Assembly: GCA_030150565.1 (NCBI GenBank)
Contig: JASLFR010000077.1
Coordinates: forward strand, 1-10,993
From: Cardiobacteriales bacterium
GTDB taxonomy: Bacteria > Pseudomonadota > Gammaproteobacteria > Cardiobacteriales > Wohlfahrtiimonadaceae
Direction of reading: 5' to 3'
DNA: 10,993 nt
The translations under genes and the position numbers were made by a program. The notes under the pieces are model-generated. The model was not told the DNA's origin and did not search any database. It saw nothing but the letters and a program-made list of their open reading frames with translations. This document shows positions 1 to 6,754 of this stretch, in pieces. Numbering within the stretch: position 1 is the stretch's first letter; every line of letters begins with the position of its first letter.

Positions 1-585
1 CCTATCGAGTTTACTGACCATATGGGAATGCCACTTCAAGAGGGGCTTCTCTTTGTTCACAACATCTTAGTCGGTTTAGGCATTCGTGAAAAAATCAAGA
101 TCGGGGCAAGCGGTAAGATCATCACAGCATTCGATATTGCAAAGACTATCGCTCTAGGTGCTGACTGGGTTAACTCTGCACGTGGATTCCTCTTCTCACT
201 CGGCTGTATTCAATCACAATCGTGCCACACTAATAAGTGCCCGACAGGAATTGCAACCCAAGATAAGAGCCGTCAATCTGCATTGATCGTACCAGATAAG
301 CAGCAACGTGTTTATAACTACCATAAGAACACAATGTTCGCTTTAGCTGAGATTATTGCATCAGCTGGAATCGATCACCCATCGAAGATCACGCCTAACT
401 ACGTTGTGATGCGTACCTCTGAAAATCAAGTTCGCCACTACTGTAACCTCCACTACTTCATGAAAGAGGGTGAGTTACTCAGTGGAGAGATTAGCAGCCC
501 ATACATGAAATCTGTTTGGGAAGCTGCTCAAGTAGATACGTTCGAGCCTAAAGCATCTATCCAGATTCAGGACTCGGTCATGTAA
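1..585 (+). CDS. FMN-binding glutamate synthase family protein, 3' part
   Basis: The open frame enters from the left edge and ends in TAA, giving the last 194 residues of a longer protein. It matches the C-terminal part of the FMN-binding glutamate synthase barrel (GltB/GltS central domain). A GASGKI phosphate-binding-type stretch sits at about residues 35-40 of the fragment, and ALGADWVNSARGF at about 51-63. It is followed by a C-x5-C-x4-C cluster (Cys69, Cys75, Cys80) ending in CPTGIATQD. In glutamate synthases this Cys spacing carries the [3Fe-4S] cluster next to FMN. The family converts 2-oxoglutarate plus glutamine-derived ammonia to glutamate. Stand-alone proteins with only this domain (about 500 residues) are common, and their true substrate is often unproven. 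Because the protein stops about 110 residues after the Cys cluster, without the beta-helical GXGXG domain of full GltB, the short family is the better fit. The internal ATG at base 22 is not the start. A strong terminator follows. Confidence 0.88.
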   Translation, partial: PIEFTDHMGMPLQEGLLFVHNILVGLGIREKIKIGASGKIITAFDIAKTIALGADWVNSARGFLFSLGCIQSQSCHTNKCPTGIATQDKSRQSALIVPDKQQRVYNYHKNTMFALAEIIASAGIDHPSKITPNYVVMRTSENQVRHYCNLHYFMKEGELLSGEISSPYMKSVWEAAQVDTFEPKASIQIQDSVM

Positions 586-616
586 TCGATCTAATTCAGT
601 AGTAGATTAATAGTAG

Positions 617-644
617 AAGAGCGCTCTTATGAGCGCTCTTTTTT
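617..644 (+). terminator. Rho-independent terminator of the glutamate synthase-family gene
   Basis: A perfect 10-bp stem (617-626 with 631-640, arm AAGAGCGCTC), a TTAT loop and a run of six T (639-644) lie 32 nt after the stop codon. This is a textbook intrinsic terminator on the + strand. Confidence 0.93.
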
Positions 645-660
645 ATTGCCTGTTTAAAGA

Positions 661-796
661 AGAGGGGCGTTATCCCCCATTAAGAGATTAAGGATCGATC
701 AAGTGGTGAAACTTCCGCTCACAAGGAGCGCTTGATTGATTTAAGAGCAGAGAAGAATGCCCCTCTCTCATTGAGGGAGCTCCTTCCAATGCTCTT
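661..796 (+). repeat. Nested imperfect palindrome, candidate structured RNA or intergenic repeat
   Basis: Two long-range stems are visible. The outer one pairs 661-671 with 756-766 (11 bp). The inner one pairs 694-705 with 729-740 (12 bp). A smaller hairpin pairs 763-768 with 774-779. An alternative stem pairs 743-749 with 790-796 and 752-755 with 783-786. In the first three stems every non-Watson-Crick position (669/758, 697/737, 704/730, 766/776) is a G.U pair when read as + strand RNA, and would be A.C on the other strand. I see no coding frame and no good promoter. It could be an ERIC-like intergenic repeat, a 3'UTR-derived RNA or a small RNA. The rest of the gap 586-943 holds the two terminators, the hairpin at 878-927 and nothing else I can support. 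Confidence 0.4.
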
Positions 797-831
797 CTCA
801 CCCATATCATATAGAGGATAAATATTGAGAC

Positions 832-859
832 AAAAAAATCCCTACTCAATGAGTAGGGA
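832..859 (-). terminator. Rho-independent terminator of the MFS gene
   Basis: On the minus strand a perfect 9-bp stem (859-851 with 847-839, arm TCCCTACTC) with a 3-nt loop is followed by seven T (838-832). It lies about 85 nt after the MFS stop codon. There is no T-run on the + side, so it works in one direction only. Confidence 0.9.
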
Positions 860-877
860 AAAATCGAATAATGAGAT

Positions 878-927
878 GAGGAGTCGCCCCCTTTGGAGGC
901 CTTATGAGTAAAGAAGGAGCGATCCTC
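878..927 (-). other. Stem-loop in the 3' untranslated region of the MFS gene
   Basis: Read on the minus strand, 927-919 (GAGGATCGC) can pair with 887-878 (GCGACTCCTC) with one bulged C. Inside it, GCCTCC (900-895) pairs with GGGGGC (891-886) around an AAA loop. It sits between the MFS stop codon and the terminator. It may protect the 3' end of the message or be incidental. Confidence 0.3.
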
Positions 928-943
928 AAAATAGATCTATTAC

Positions 944-2155
944 TTAGAGATTAAGGTCTAATCCCCCCTCTTCACGCTCTTTACGACGCGCCTCTTTAAG
1001 TGGAGGAATAACACAGAGCACGGTTAATGACACCACTGCAATAATCGCCCAGCCCGCTAAAGTGTACCCCCCAAGATCGATTAACTGCCCTGCAAATGCA
1101 GGTCCCACAGCAATACCAAGTGCAATGAAGCTTCCTGTTGCTGCTGCTACTCTCCCCTCTTTATCAAGAGAAGCGGCAAGCCCTGTTAAGTAAGCGAGTG
1201 CATAGAAATAAGCGGTCGCATTCATAAGAACAATCGCTGTGTAGAAGAGCTTTGAACCAGAAGCCATCAAGTAGCCAAGTGTAATCGATCCATGCCCAAT
1301 GATTCCGATTAGAACAGGAATAGTAATACCAAACTTATTCCCCACTTTTGCCACAATAAGCGGCCCAATAAGAGCGATAAATGCTTGAAGTGCAAGAATC
1401 ATCCCCATCTGTGACGTGGTGTAACCGAGATTAACCCCAATCTGCTCAACAAAAGCCCACCCCATTGTATCTCTCATAGAGAAGAGGAACATCGTCGCCA
1501 TCATACCGAGCGCCGTTAATGTTACTAAGCTGATATTGGATGATGATTTTGCCCCTTCTCTTGCATCGTGAGAGACCACAACATCTACTCTCTCCGTATT
1601 AATATATTGGGGAAGCCCTGTTAAGAAGATGAACATAAATGCATACGTTCCTGCAACACCGAAATAGGTTCCTTTAAGGCCATACTTCTCAGCGATAAAT
1701 CCAAACCCAAGCATGACAGCGATCATAATCATTACAAAGATCACATTCATCTGCCCAGCTGTTTTATCAGGATCATCAGCCGATGAGATGACAGAGTTAC
1801 CCACCGCTAATGCTAATCCTGCACCAAATCCTGCAAAACCACGCACTAAGATCAATTGCGTTAAATCACCAATATAGGCTGAGATAATATTCGCCGCAAT
1901 CGCCATCAACGCCCCAACCATCGCCACAGTTCTACGTGGTACGCGATTAATGTAGGGGGAGATTAGGAGTGATGAGACCATCGCTAAAGTAAACTCAACC
2001 GAAAGTACAAGCCCTGTTGTCCCTTCAGAGAGATTGAGCCCCTCCATCATCGCACCCATCAAAAATGGGAGCATCAAGAGTGTTAAGAGTCCAACGCCGT
2101 ACGCAGACGCAGCTGCAGACAAAACAAGCCGTAGATGGCTATTTTTTGTTTCCAT
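944..2155 (-). CDS. MFS transporter (12 membrane helices), substrate unknown
   Basis: A 403-residue protein that is almost entirely hydrophobic helices with short loops, as in the major facilitator superfamily. The first six helices span about residues 12-182. A longer polar loop at about 183-208 is the usual central loop. The second six span about 209-384, and a charged tail (KEARRKEREEGG) ends the protein in the cytoplasm. The loop after helix 2 reads SPYINRVPRRTVAMVG, a weak form of the MFS motif A (G-x-x-x-D-R-x-G-R-R). The ATG start is well supported by GAGGA six bases upstream. No drug- or sugar-specific motif is recognisable, so the substrate cannot be named. It is a single-gene unit with its own candidate promoter, a long leader and its own terminator, and is convergent with the glutamate synthase-family gene. 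Confidence 0.85.
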   Translation of the reverse strand: METKNSHLRLVLSAAASAYGVGLLTLLMLPFLMGAMMEGLNLSEGTTGLVLSVEFTLAMVSSLLISPYINRVPRRTVAMVGALMAIAANIISAYIGDLTQLILVRGFAGFGAGLALAVGNSVISSADDPDKTAGQMNVIFVMIMIAVMLGFGFIAEKYGLKGTYFGVAGTYAFMFIFLTGLPQYINTERVDVVVSHDAREGAKSSSNISLVTLTALGMMATMFLFSMRDTMGWAFVEQIGVNLGYTTSQMGMILALQAFIALIGPLIVAKVGNKFGITIPVLIGIIGHGSITLGYLMASGSKLFYTAIVLMNATAYFYALAYLTGLAASLDKEGRVAAATGSFIALGIAVGPAFAGQLIDLGGYTLAGWAIIAVVSLTVLCVIPPLKEARRKEREEGGLDLNL

Positions 2156-2184
2156 ACTATATCCTCACTAATTGTTATTGATAT

Positions 2185-2224
2185 CAGGAGAACTCACCCA
2201 AAGGTGATTCCCTGCTCTTTTTTT
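2185..2224 (+). other. Terminator-like hairpin facing into the MFS leader
   Basis: Bases 2185-2198 pair with 2203-2214 (12 bp with two single-base bulges, CAAA loop). A run of seven T at 2218-2224 follows, so the arrangement is that of an intrinsic terminator on the + strand. No + strand gene precedes it. On the minus strand the same bases form a stem in the MFS 5' leader, 29 nt before the start codon. It may stop antisense transcription or fold the leader. Confidence 0.4.
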
Positions 2225-2328
2225 AATTCTTATTATTCGATAAAAGTGTTGGCGACTCATACGCCATCTATAAATGCTTCTTTGAGCAATCTTTTTTATT
2301 TTTATTATTTAATAACCTCCGTATAAAA

Positions 2329-2357
2329 AATATAGCCAAATAAAAAGTGGAGCGCAA
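2329..2357 (-). promoter_or_regulatory. Candidate sigma-70 promoter of the MFS gene
   Basis: On the minus strand TTGCGC (2357-2352) and TATATT (2334-2329) are separated by exactly 17 bases. Transcription would start near 2322, giving a leader of about 165 nt. This is the best promoter-like pair I found in the 422-bp gap 2156-2577. Confidence 0.45.
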
Positions 2358-2360
2358 GAG

Positions 2361-2414
2361 ATGAAAAGATTATTAATAATATTATTATCTCTTTTTATCC
2401 CTCCCTATTATTAA
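2361..2414 (+). CDS. Possible 17-residue hydrophobic peptide
   Basis: An ATG is preceded by GGAG eight bases upstream (2349-2352) and opens 17 codons ending in TAA. The peptide reads MKRLLIILLSLFIPPYY: two basic residues, then a hydrophobic run, then Pro-Pro-Tyr-Tyr. That is the shape of a tiny membrane peptide or a cut-off signal sequence. It lies alone in the AT-rich gap between the MFS promoter and the tamB terminator, and no clear + strand promoter is visible. AT-rich DNA easily yields Leu/Ile codons, so chance is a real alternative. The remainder of the gap (2415-2524) shows only AT-rich sequence with a repeated TTAACC/ACCGAT word. Confidence 0.25.
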   Translation: MKRLLIILLSLFIPPYY

Positions 2415-2524
2415 ATTACCGATAAGTTAACCTTATAACCTCATGATTTAAAACCTTAAAGATCCATCCTTAACCGATGATTAAAATCTCTCTATAAGCC
2501 TACTTTTTACCCAAATTTGCCCAT

Positions 2525-2555
2525 AAAAAAAGCGCTCTTCTTATAAAGAGAGCGC
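2525..2555 (-). terminator. Rho-independent terminator after tamB
   Basis: On the minus strand GCGCTCT (2555-2549) pairs with AGAGCGC (2538-2532) around a 10-nt partly pairable loop, followed by seven T (2531-2525). It begins 22 nt after the tamB stop codon and closes the presumed four-gene unit. Its arm resembles that of the 617-644 terminator. Confidence 0.88.
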
Positions 2556-2577
2556 CTATTTTCACCCCTTAATCGCT

Positions 2578-5500
2578 CTAAAAATCGCGCGTATAGAGAA
2601 GATCAACACTTGAATCTTCAGAGCCTACTTGGGTCTCAAAGTTGAAGTAGTTTAAGAATTTATAACGGATAATTCCATACGCATTACTCCCCTCTTCAAG
2701 GCTCATACCTAAACCGACATAGACCTGATCATTCACCTGTTTCCCAAGCCCTACCGCTGTATTACCCGCTAAATCTTGAGTCAAACCAAAATCGGTTAAG
2801 CCAAATTGATCCGCTAATCCTCCACCACCCGGATCTTTCCCCGCTAAGATATCGATCAACGCTTTTGCAAGAAATGCGCTATCAGCGGGTGAGTTAAGAT
2901 TTGGCTCTCGGCCAAAGATAAGATAAGAGACAATCGCAAGATCAGACATCATCGGATTGGAGTAGAGCGTAATTTTAGGGCGACGAAGATTCCCCGTTAA
3001 GCGGATACCGACATCCCCTTTTCGGCTCGATTTCCCTAAATCAAACTCTCGCGATGCTTGAATATCTAAAAGAGGATTGAGGAGCGGCCCTGAAAAACGA
3101 ACCTGCCCACGATCAAGATTGAGGCGCTGCCCATAAAGACGATACTCCCCACTCTTAACATCAATCCCACCAAGCGCCTCTATCTCACTATTTGCGCTCT
3201 TTTTAAGATGAAGCTCCCCCTTAAGATATCCTAAGAAGCTCCCCATACCGACAGAGATCTTCTCCCCTAATCGAACAGCTAAATCTAACTCTAACGCCTC
3301 TGCAATCGGCGCCTTCTGCTTCGGTTTAGCACCCCGCACAATAATGACATCGGAAGAGCCCGCCTTCACTTTCCCCCGCCCTTGGCCATAATTTGCATGA
3401 ATATATTTCAATTCAGGAACGAAGATCGATCCAGTCACCGATTGACGTCCCCCTTCTAAGGTGTAACGAAGATCGGGAGAGGCTAGAAGGCGAATATTGG
3501 GGGAATCAGCAAAGAGGAGATTATCCCCTTTAGCAGTGATATGTGCCGTAAGCCGCTCAATATTGAAATCACCTGTAACATTTAAACGCCCCTCTCCAAG
3601 ATCGGTACGCCCAGTGATGGCAAGTTCTGGCAATCCCTCTTTCAAAATTGCGTTGAGGTTAATATTTCGTATTGAAGTATTCAGCTCTCCAATATAGATA
3701 TTTCCATCATTGAACCCAATATTGGCGTAGAGGGTTGGTTTTTTCATCGGCCCATGAATATCAGCCCGAGCGTTGACTCGCCCCTCCAATTTCTGCAGAT
3801 AGGGAACTAGCGGGGAGATCCATGTTAATGAGGGGATATGCGCCTCTGTATGAAACTGTAGCTGCTGCTCTTCGAACGGATCGAGCAACTTCCCGCTCCC
3901 CTTAATCTGGAGATATTGCCCCCAGTCAACTCCTAGATCGGCAGTTACATCTTCAGGCTTTGCTAAGAGTCGCATAAAGCTTGCCGTTAGTGGAATCTCC
4001 ACCTGCCGCCCTTGAAGGCGATAACGGGTCCGCCCTTCAGCAAGTGAGAGATCTGCAACCCCTACATAATCCTCTTTATCGGTAAATCGCCCTGAAACAA
4101 CAAGATCGAGCGAAGTATCGATAAGCAGATCAGGAGGGAGAAACTCCTTTACAATCGATGCAGGAAGACGGCGCAGAACTGCAGTCCCTGCACTCATCTC
4201 TGGCTGATAGCGCCCCTCAAGACAGAGCGAAGTTGGTAACTGGACAAGACAAAAAGAGCTTAACGAAACCTCATCTTTAGAAGCGAAAAGATAGGTCGGC
4301 TTCTGTAGCTGGTAGCGCCCTGTATATTTTGAATTAAAGGTGCTCTCCTCAAGATAGAGCGTCCATTTTGGGGAGCGATCGAGCTCTGCTAAGCGCGCAA
4401 TACCGGAAAGAGTTAAGGAGGCGAAGGGGGATTCTGCATCAAAATTGAAGGTATGCCCCGCAAAAGAGCCATCAAAGATCATCTCAGCGTGATCTAAGAG
4501 CACCCCTCCACTATTGTGAATTCTCTTAACACTCAAGGTGCTCTTAAGTGCGCTATTGATATCCCCTACCGCATTGAGAGCGATCTGATCGATCGTCATC
4601 TCCCCAATCTGAAGATTCTTCGCATCGAGTAGAGTCTCCTCCATCTCTTTCCCATTATGGTGAGCATTTAACGTTAAACGCTCCAGTTTTAACCCCAACG
4701 CCTCTAGGTGATCGATCGCAAGATCACTCTCAATTAAGGGTTGTAGTAGAGTGCCTCGTAACGAAAGACTCCCCCCTAAATCGCCATGCACGTCAGGGTG
4801 AATCTTCTCAAGCTCGGTAGCATCTAATAGCAGATCAAGATTGAGAGCAGATGGCTCATCCGCACTCCACCCCCCTTGTAACGTTAAACGATTATTGGCG
4901 CTTGTGAGCGCAAGGTGGCTCTCCACAGCTCTTTGCTCTTTCACCTCAGCTGTTGCGACAAGATGGAGCGGCTCCAATAGGTAATTTTGAGCGACAAGAT
5001 CGCTCTCTAAGACGAGTGCTAAATCATTCAGATCCCCATTAGCATCGAGCGTTAGATCAAAATCGAATTGATCCTCCTTCAGCGTTATGGGGGATGAGAC
5101 CGCTTTTAGATGAAGATCAAGGGTATTCTCTTCAAAAGAACCCTCCCCTTTGAGAGAAGCCAGAAGAGGAAGACTCAGATCGGGTTGAAGGTAGCGCCCC
5201 TCAAGTGCGATATCCTCAAAGTCGAACCCTTTATGATCGGCATGCAGCTTATCAGCGATCAGGTGATCTACTTCAATCTCCATCGTCTCATCGATGGTGG
5301 CATGAACCGATTCAATATCGAGTCGATCCACCAGTAGCTTCAGAGGGAGCTTGATCTCAGAGAGAGAGAAAGGGCCCTCTTTAGGCAGCTTCTCCTTTTC
5401 AACCTTCTCCCCTGTATCAAAATTAATCTCCCCCCCTTTAACTGTGAGCTGATTGATATCCACAACTCGGCGAGATAAGCGCTTTGGATTCCAATCGAGC

Positions 5501-5895
5501 GTCACCTCCTCAAAATGGAAGGTCTGCTTTGGAGAGAGGGTGATTTTAGCGTTATAGAGGGTAAATTTATCCCGCAGGCGCCCCTCACTTCGCTCAATAG
5601 AGACATATCCAGGCAGATAGCGGTTTAACTGCGCAACCATCTGCTCTAACCCTTTTGGCGAATAGATGAGATAGGTAGAGATCCCTAAAATCGTAATAAT
5701 CAGGAGCAGAATCAGCAGAAAAAGTCCCCGCAGAAGGCGCCTAATCAGGGAGCGTTTTTTTCGCTCTCTTCTCTTTAATGATTTTGGGGTTGCATCATCT
5801 CCACGCTCTGCGTTCTTCTCTGCTTTTGCATGCTCAAAACTGCCTCGTGCAATTGCCCGCTCATCACCCATTACATTCTGCTTATCTCTACTCAT
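2578..5895 (-). CDS. tamB: Translocation and assembly module inner-membrane protein TamB
   Basis: Product is 1105 residues from the chosen ATG. TamB is an AsmA-like bridge protein running from the inner membrane across the periplasm. It acts with TamA in outer-membrane protein assembly and is implicated in phospholipid transport to the outer membrane. Seen here: a basic cytoplasmic segment (KSLKRRERKKRSLIRRLLR), one membrane helix at about residues 55-78, a long series of amphipathic beta-strand repeats, and the conserved C-terminal domain with SGEYRLYGQ, GQVRFSGPLLNPLLDI and a final DSSVDLLYTRDF, which parallels the end of E. coli TamB (about 1259 residues). Its only two cysteines form the C-x8-C pair also found in E. 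coli TamB. Start: GTG at 5946 is possible but abuts its GGG. ATG at 5895 has GAGG five bases upstream and is preferred. It is the last gene of the unit. No tamA is adjacent. Confidence 0.93.
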   Translation of the reverse strand: MSRDKQNVMGDERAIARGSFEHAKAEKNAERGDDATPKSLKRRERKKRSLIRRLLRGLFLLILLLIITILGISTYLIYSPKGLEQMVAQLNRYLPGYVSIERSEGRLRDKFTLYNAKITLSPKQTFHFEEVTLDWNPKRLSRRVVDINQLTVKGGEINFDTGEKVEKEKLPKEGPFSLSEIKLPLKLLVDRLDIESVHATIDETMEIEVDHLIADKLHADHKGFDFEDIALEGRYLQPDLSLPLLASLKGEGSFEENTLDLHLKAVSSPITLKEDQFDFDLTLDANGDLNDLALVLESDLVAQNYLLEPLHLVATAEVKEQRAVESHLALTSANNRLTLQGGWSADEPSALNLDLLLDATELEKIHPDVHGDLGGSLSLRGTLLQPLIESDLAIDHLEALGLKLERLTLNAHHNGKEMEETLLDAKNLQIGEMTIDQIALNAVGDINSALKSTLSVKRIHNSGGVLLDHAEMIFDGSFAGHTFNFDAESPFASLTLSGIARLAELDRSPKWTLYLEESTFNSKYTGRYQLQKPTYLFASKDEVSLSSFCLVQLPTSLCLEGRYQPEMSAGTAVLRRLPASIVKEFLPPDLLIDTSLDLVVSGRFTDKEDYVGVADLSLAEGRTRYRLQGRQVEIPLTASFMRLLAKPEDVTADLGVDWGQYLQIKGSGKLLDPFEEQQLQFHTEAHIPSLTWISPLVPYLQKLEGRVNARADIHGPMKKPTLYANIGFNDGNIYIGELNTSIRNINLNAILKEGLPELAITGRTDLGEGRLNVTGDFNIERLTAHITAKGDNLLFADSPNIRLLASPDLRYTLEGGRQSVTGSIFVPELKYIHANYGQGRGKVKAGSSDVIIVRGAKPKQKAPIAEALELDLAVRLGEKISVGMGSFLGYLKGELHLKKSANSEIEALGGIDVKSGEYRLYGQRLNLDRGQVRFSGPLLNPLLDIQASREFDLGKSSRKGDVGIRLTGNLRRPKITLYSNPMMSDLAIVSYLIFGREPNLNSPADSAFLAKALIDILAGKDPGGGGLADQFGLTDFGLTQDLAGNTAVGLGKQVNDQVYVGLGMSLEEGSNAYGIIRYKFLNYFNFETQVGSEDSSVDLLYTRDF

Positions 5896-5900
5896 ATTTG

Positions 5901-5904
5901 CCTC
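5901..5904 (-). promoter_or_regulatory. Ribosome binding site deciding the tamB start
   Basis: GAGG on the minus strand lies five bases before the ATG at 5895-5893. The longer reading from GTG at 5946 has no well-spaced site, so this favours the shorter protein (17 residues fewer). Confidence 0.6.
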
Positions 5905-5963
5905 GATTTTGCCAATATACTCAATATTAGCTCTTTGATGACTCACCCCTTTATAGAGGAGCG

Positions 5964-6728
5964 TTATACTGGATTATCATCATCAATAAATTGTACCGAA
6001 AGTCCATGCTCACGCTCTAGCCACTCCCCTAATGCTGTAACCCCACAGCGCTCTGTCGCGTGGTGTCCTGCTGCAAAGAAGTGAATACCCCGCTCTCTTG
6101 CAATGTGGGTTGTGCGCTCAGAGACCTCCCCTGTGATAAAAGCATCTACCCCAGCATCAGCCGCTCGATCGAGATAATCTTGTGCCGCACCACTACACCA
6201 CGCAATTCGCTTGATCATCTTCTTCCCATACTCTCCCCCACAATGTAGAGGAGCGCGCCCTAAAAGAGAATCTTGCAATAGCGAAGAGAATACTTCAGGC
6301 GTTAACGCTTCAGGCAGACTCCCCTCAAGAATAAGCGCAGATTCAGGATCATTATTGAGGGGTTGAATCCCCTCTACTCCCCACATCTTACCCAATTGTG
6401 CGTTATTACCGAGCTCAGGGTGTAGATCTAAGGGAAGATGGTAAGCAAGCAGGCTAAGATCGTGATCCATCAACGCTTTAATTCGGCGATACTTCATCCC
6501 TCGAATCAAGGGGGATTCACTCTTCCAGAAGTAACCGTGATGCACTAAAATCGCATCCGCCTCTGCCTCAATCGCTCGCTCAATAAGCGCCATAGTTGCC
6601 GTAACCCCTGTTACGATTCTCTTCACCTCATGACGCCCCTCAATCTGTAAACCGTTAGGGACGTAATCTTTTATCGAATGGCTCGATAACTTCTCATCAA
6701 GAATGCGCTCTAAAGTGAATAGATTCAT
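5964..6728 (-). CDS. NIF3/YbgI family dinuclear metal-centre protein
   Basis: Product is 254 residues, close to E. coli YbgI (247). The family forms hexameric toroids with a two-metal site per subunit. Databases often label it GTP cyclohydrolase 1 type 2 homolog, but the cellular reaction is not established. The metal ligands are visible and correctly spaced: His63-His64 in LVHHGYFWK, Asp101 in AYHLPLDLHPELGNN, and the H-x3-E pair His222/Glu226 in FFAAGHHATE. YPNG-type family residues appear near the N-terminus (DYVPNGLQIEG, 21-31), and FITGEVSE at about 197-204. The ATG is supported by AGGAG seven bases upstream. The gene ends 17 bp before the earliest tamB start codon and begins 26 bp after the ampG-like gene, consistent with one message. 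All key residues are present and nothing looks degraded. Confidence 0.92.
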   Translation of the reverse strand: MNLFTLERILDEKLSSHSIKDYVPNGLQIEGRHEVKRIVTGVTATMALIERAIEAEADAILVHHGYFWKSESPLIRGMKYRRIKALMDHDLSLLAYHLPLDLHPELGNNAQLGKMWGVEGIQPLNNDPESALILEGSLPEALTPEVFSSLLQDSLLGRAPLHCGGEYGKKMIKRIAWCSGAAQDYLDRAADAGVDAFITGEVSERTTHIARERGIHFFAAGHHATERCGVTALGEWLEREHGLSVQFIDDDNPV

Positions 6729-6754
6729 ATCGATAACTCCTATAATTAAAATAT

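Noticed and set aside
904..954. 16-codon + strand ORF with GGAGG four bases before its ATG
   Set aside because: The GGAGG is explained as one arm of the minus-strand hairpin at 886-900. There is no promoter, and the frame runs into the MFS gene tail.
2135..2326. 63-codon + strand ORF across the MFS start and leader
   Set aside because: It overlaps the MFS start region on the opposite strand, has no ribosome binding site, and its Ser/Ile/Tyr-rich product looks like translated AT-rich DNA.
5896..5946. GTG at 5946 as the tamB start
   Set aside because: Its GGG directly touches the GTG with no proper spacing, while the ATG at 5895 has GAGG at five bases. Kept only as an alternative.
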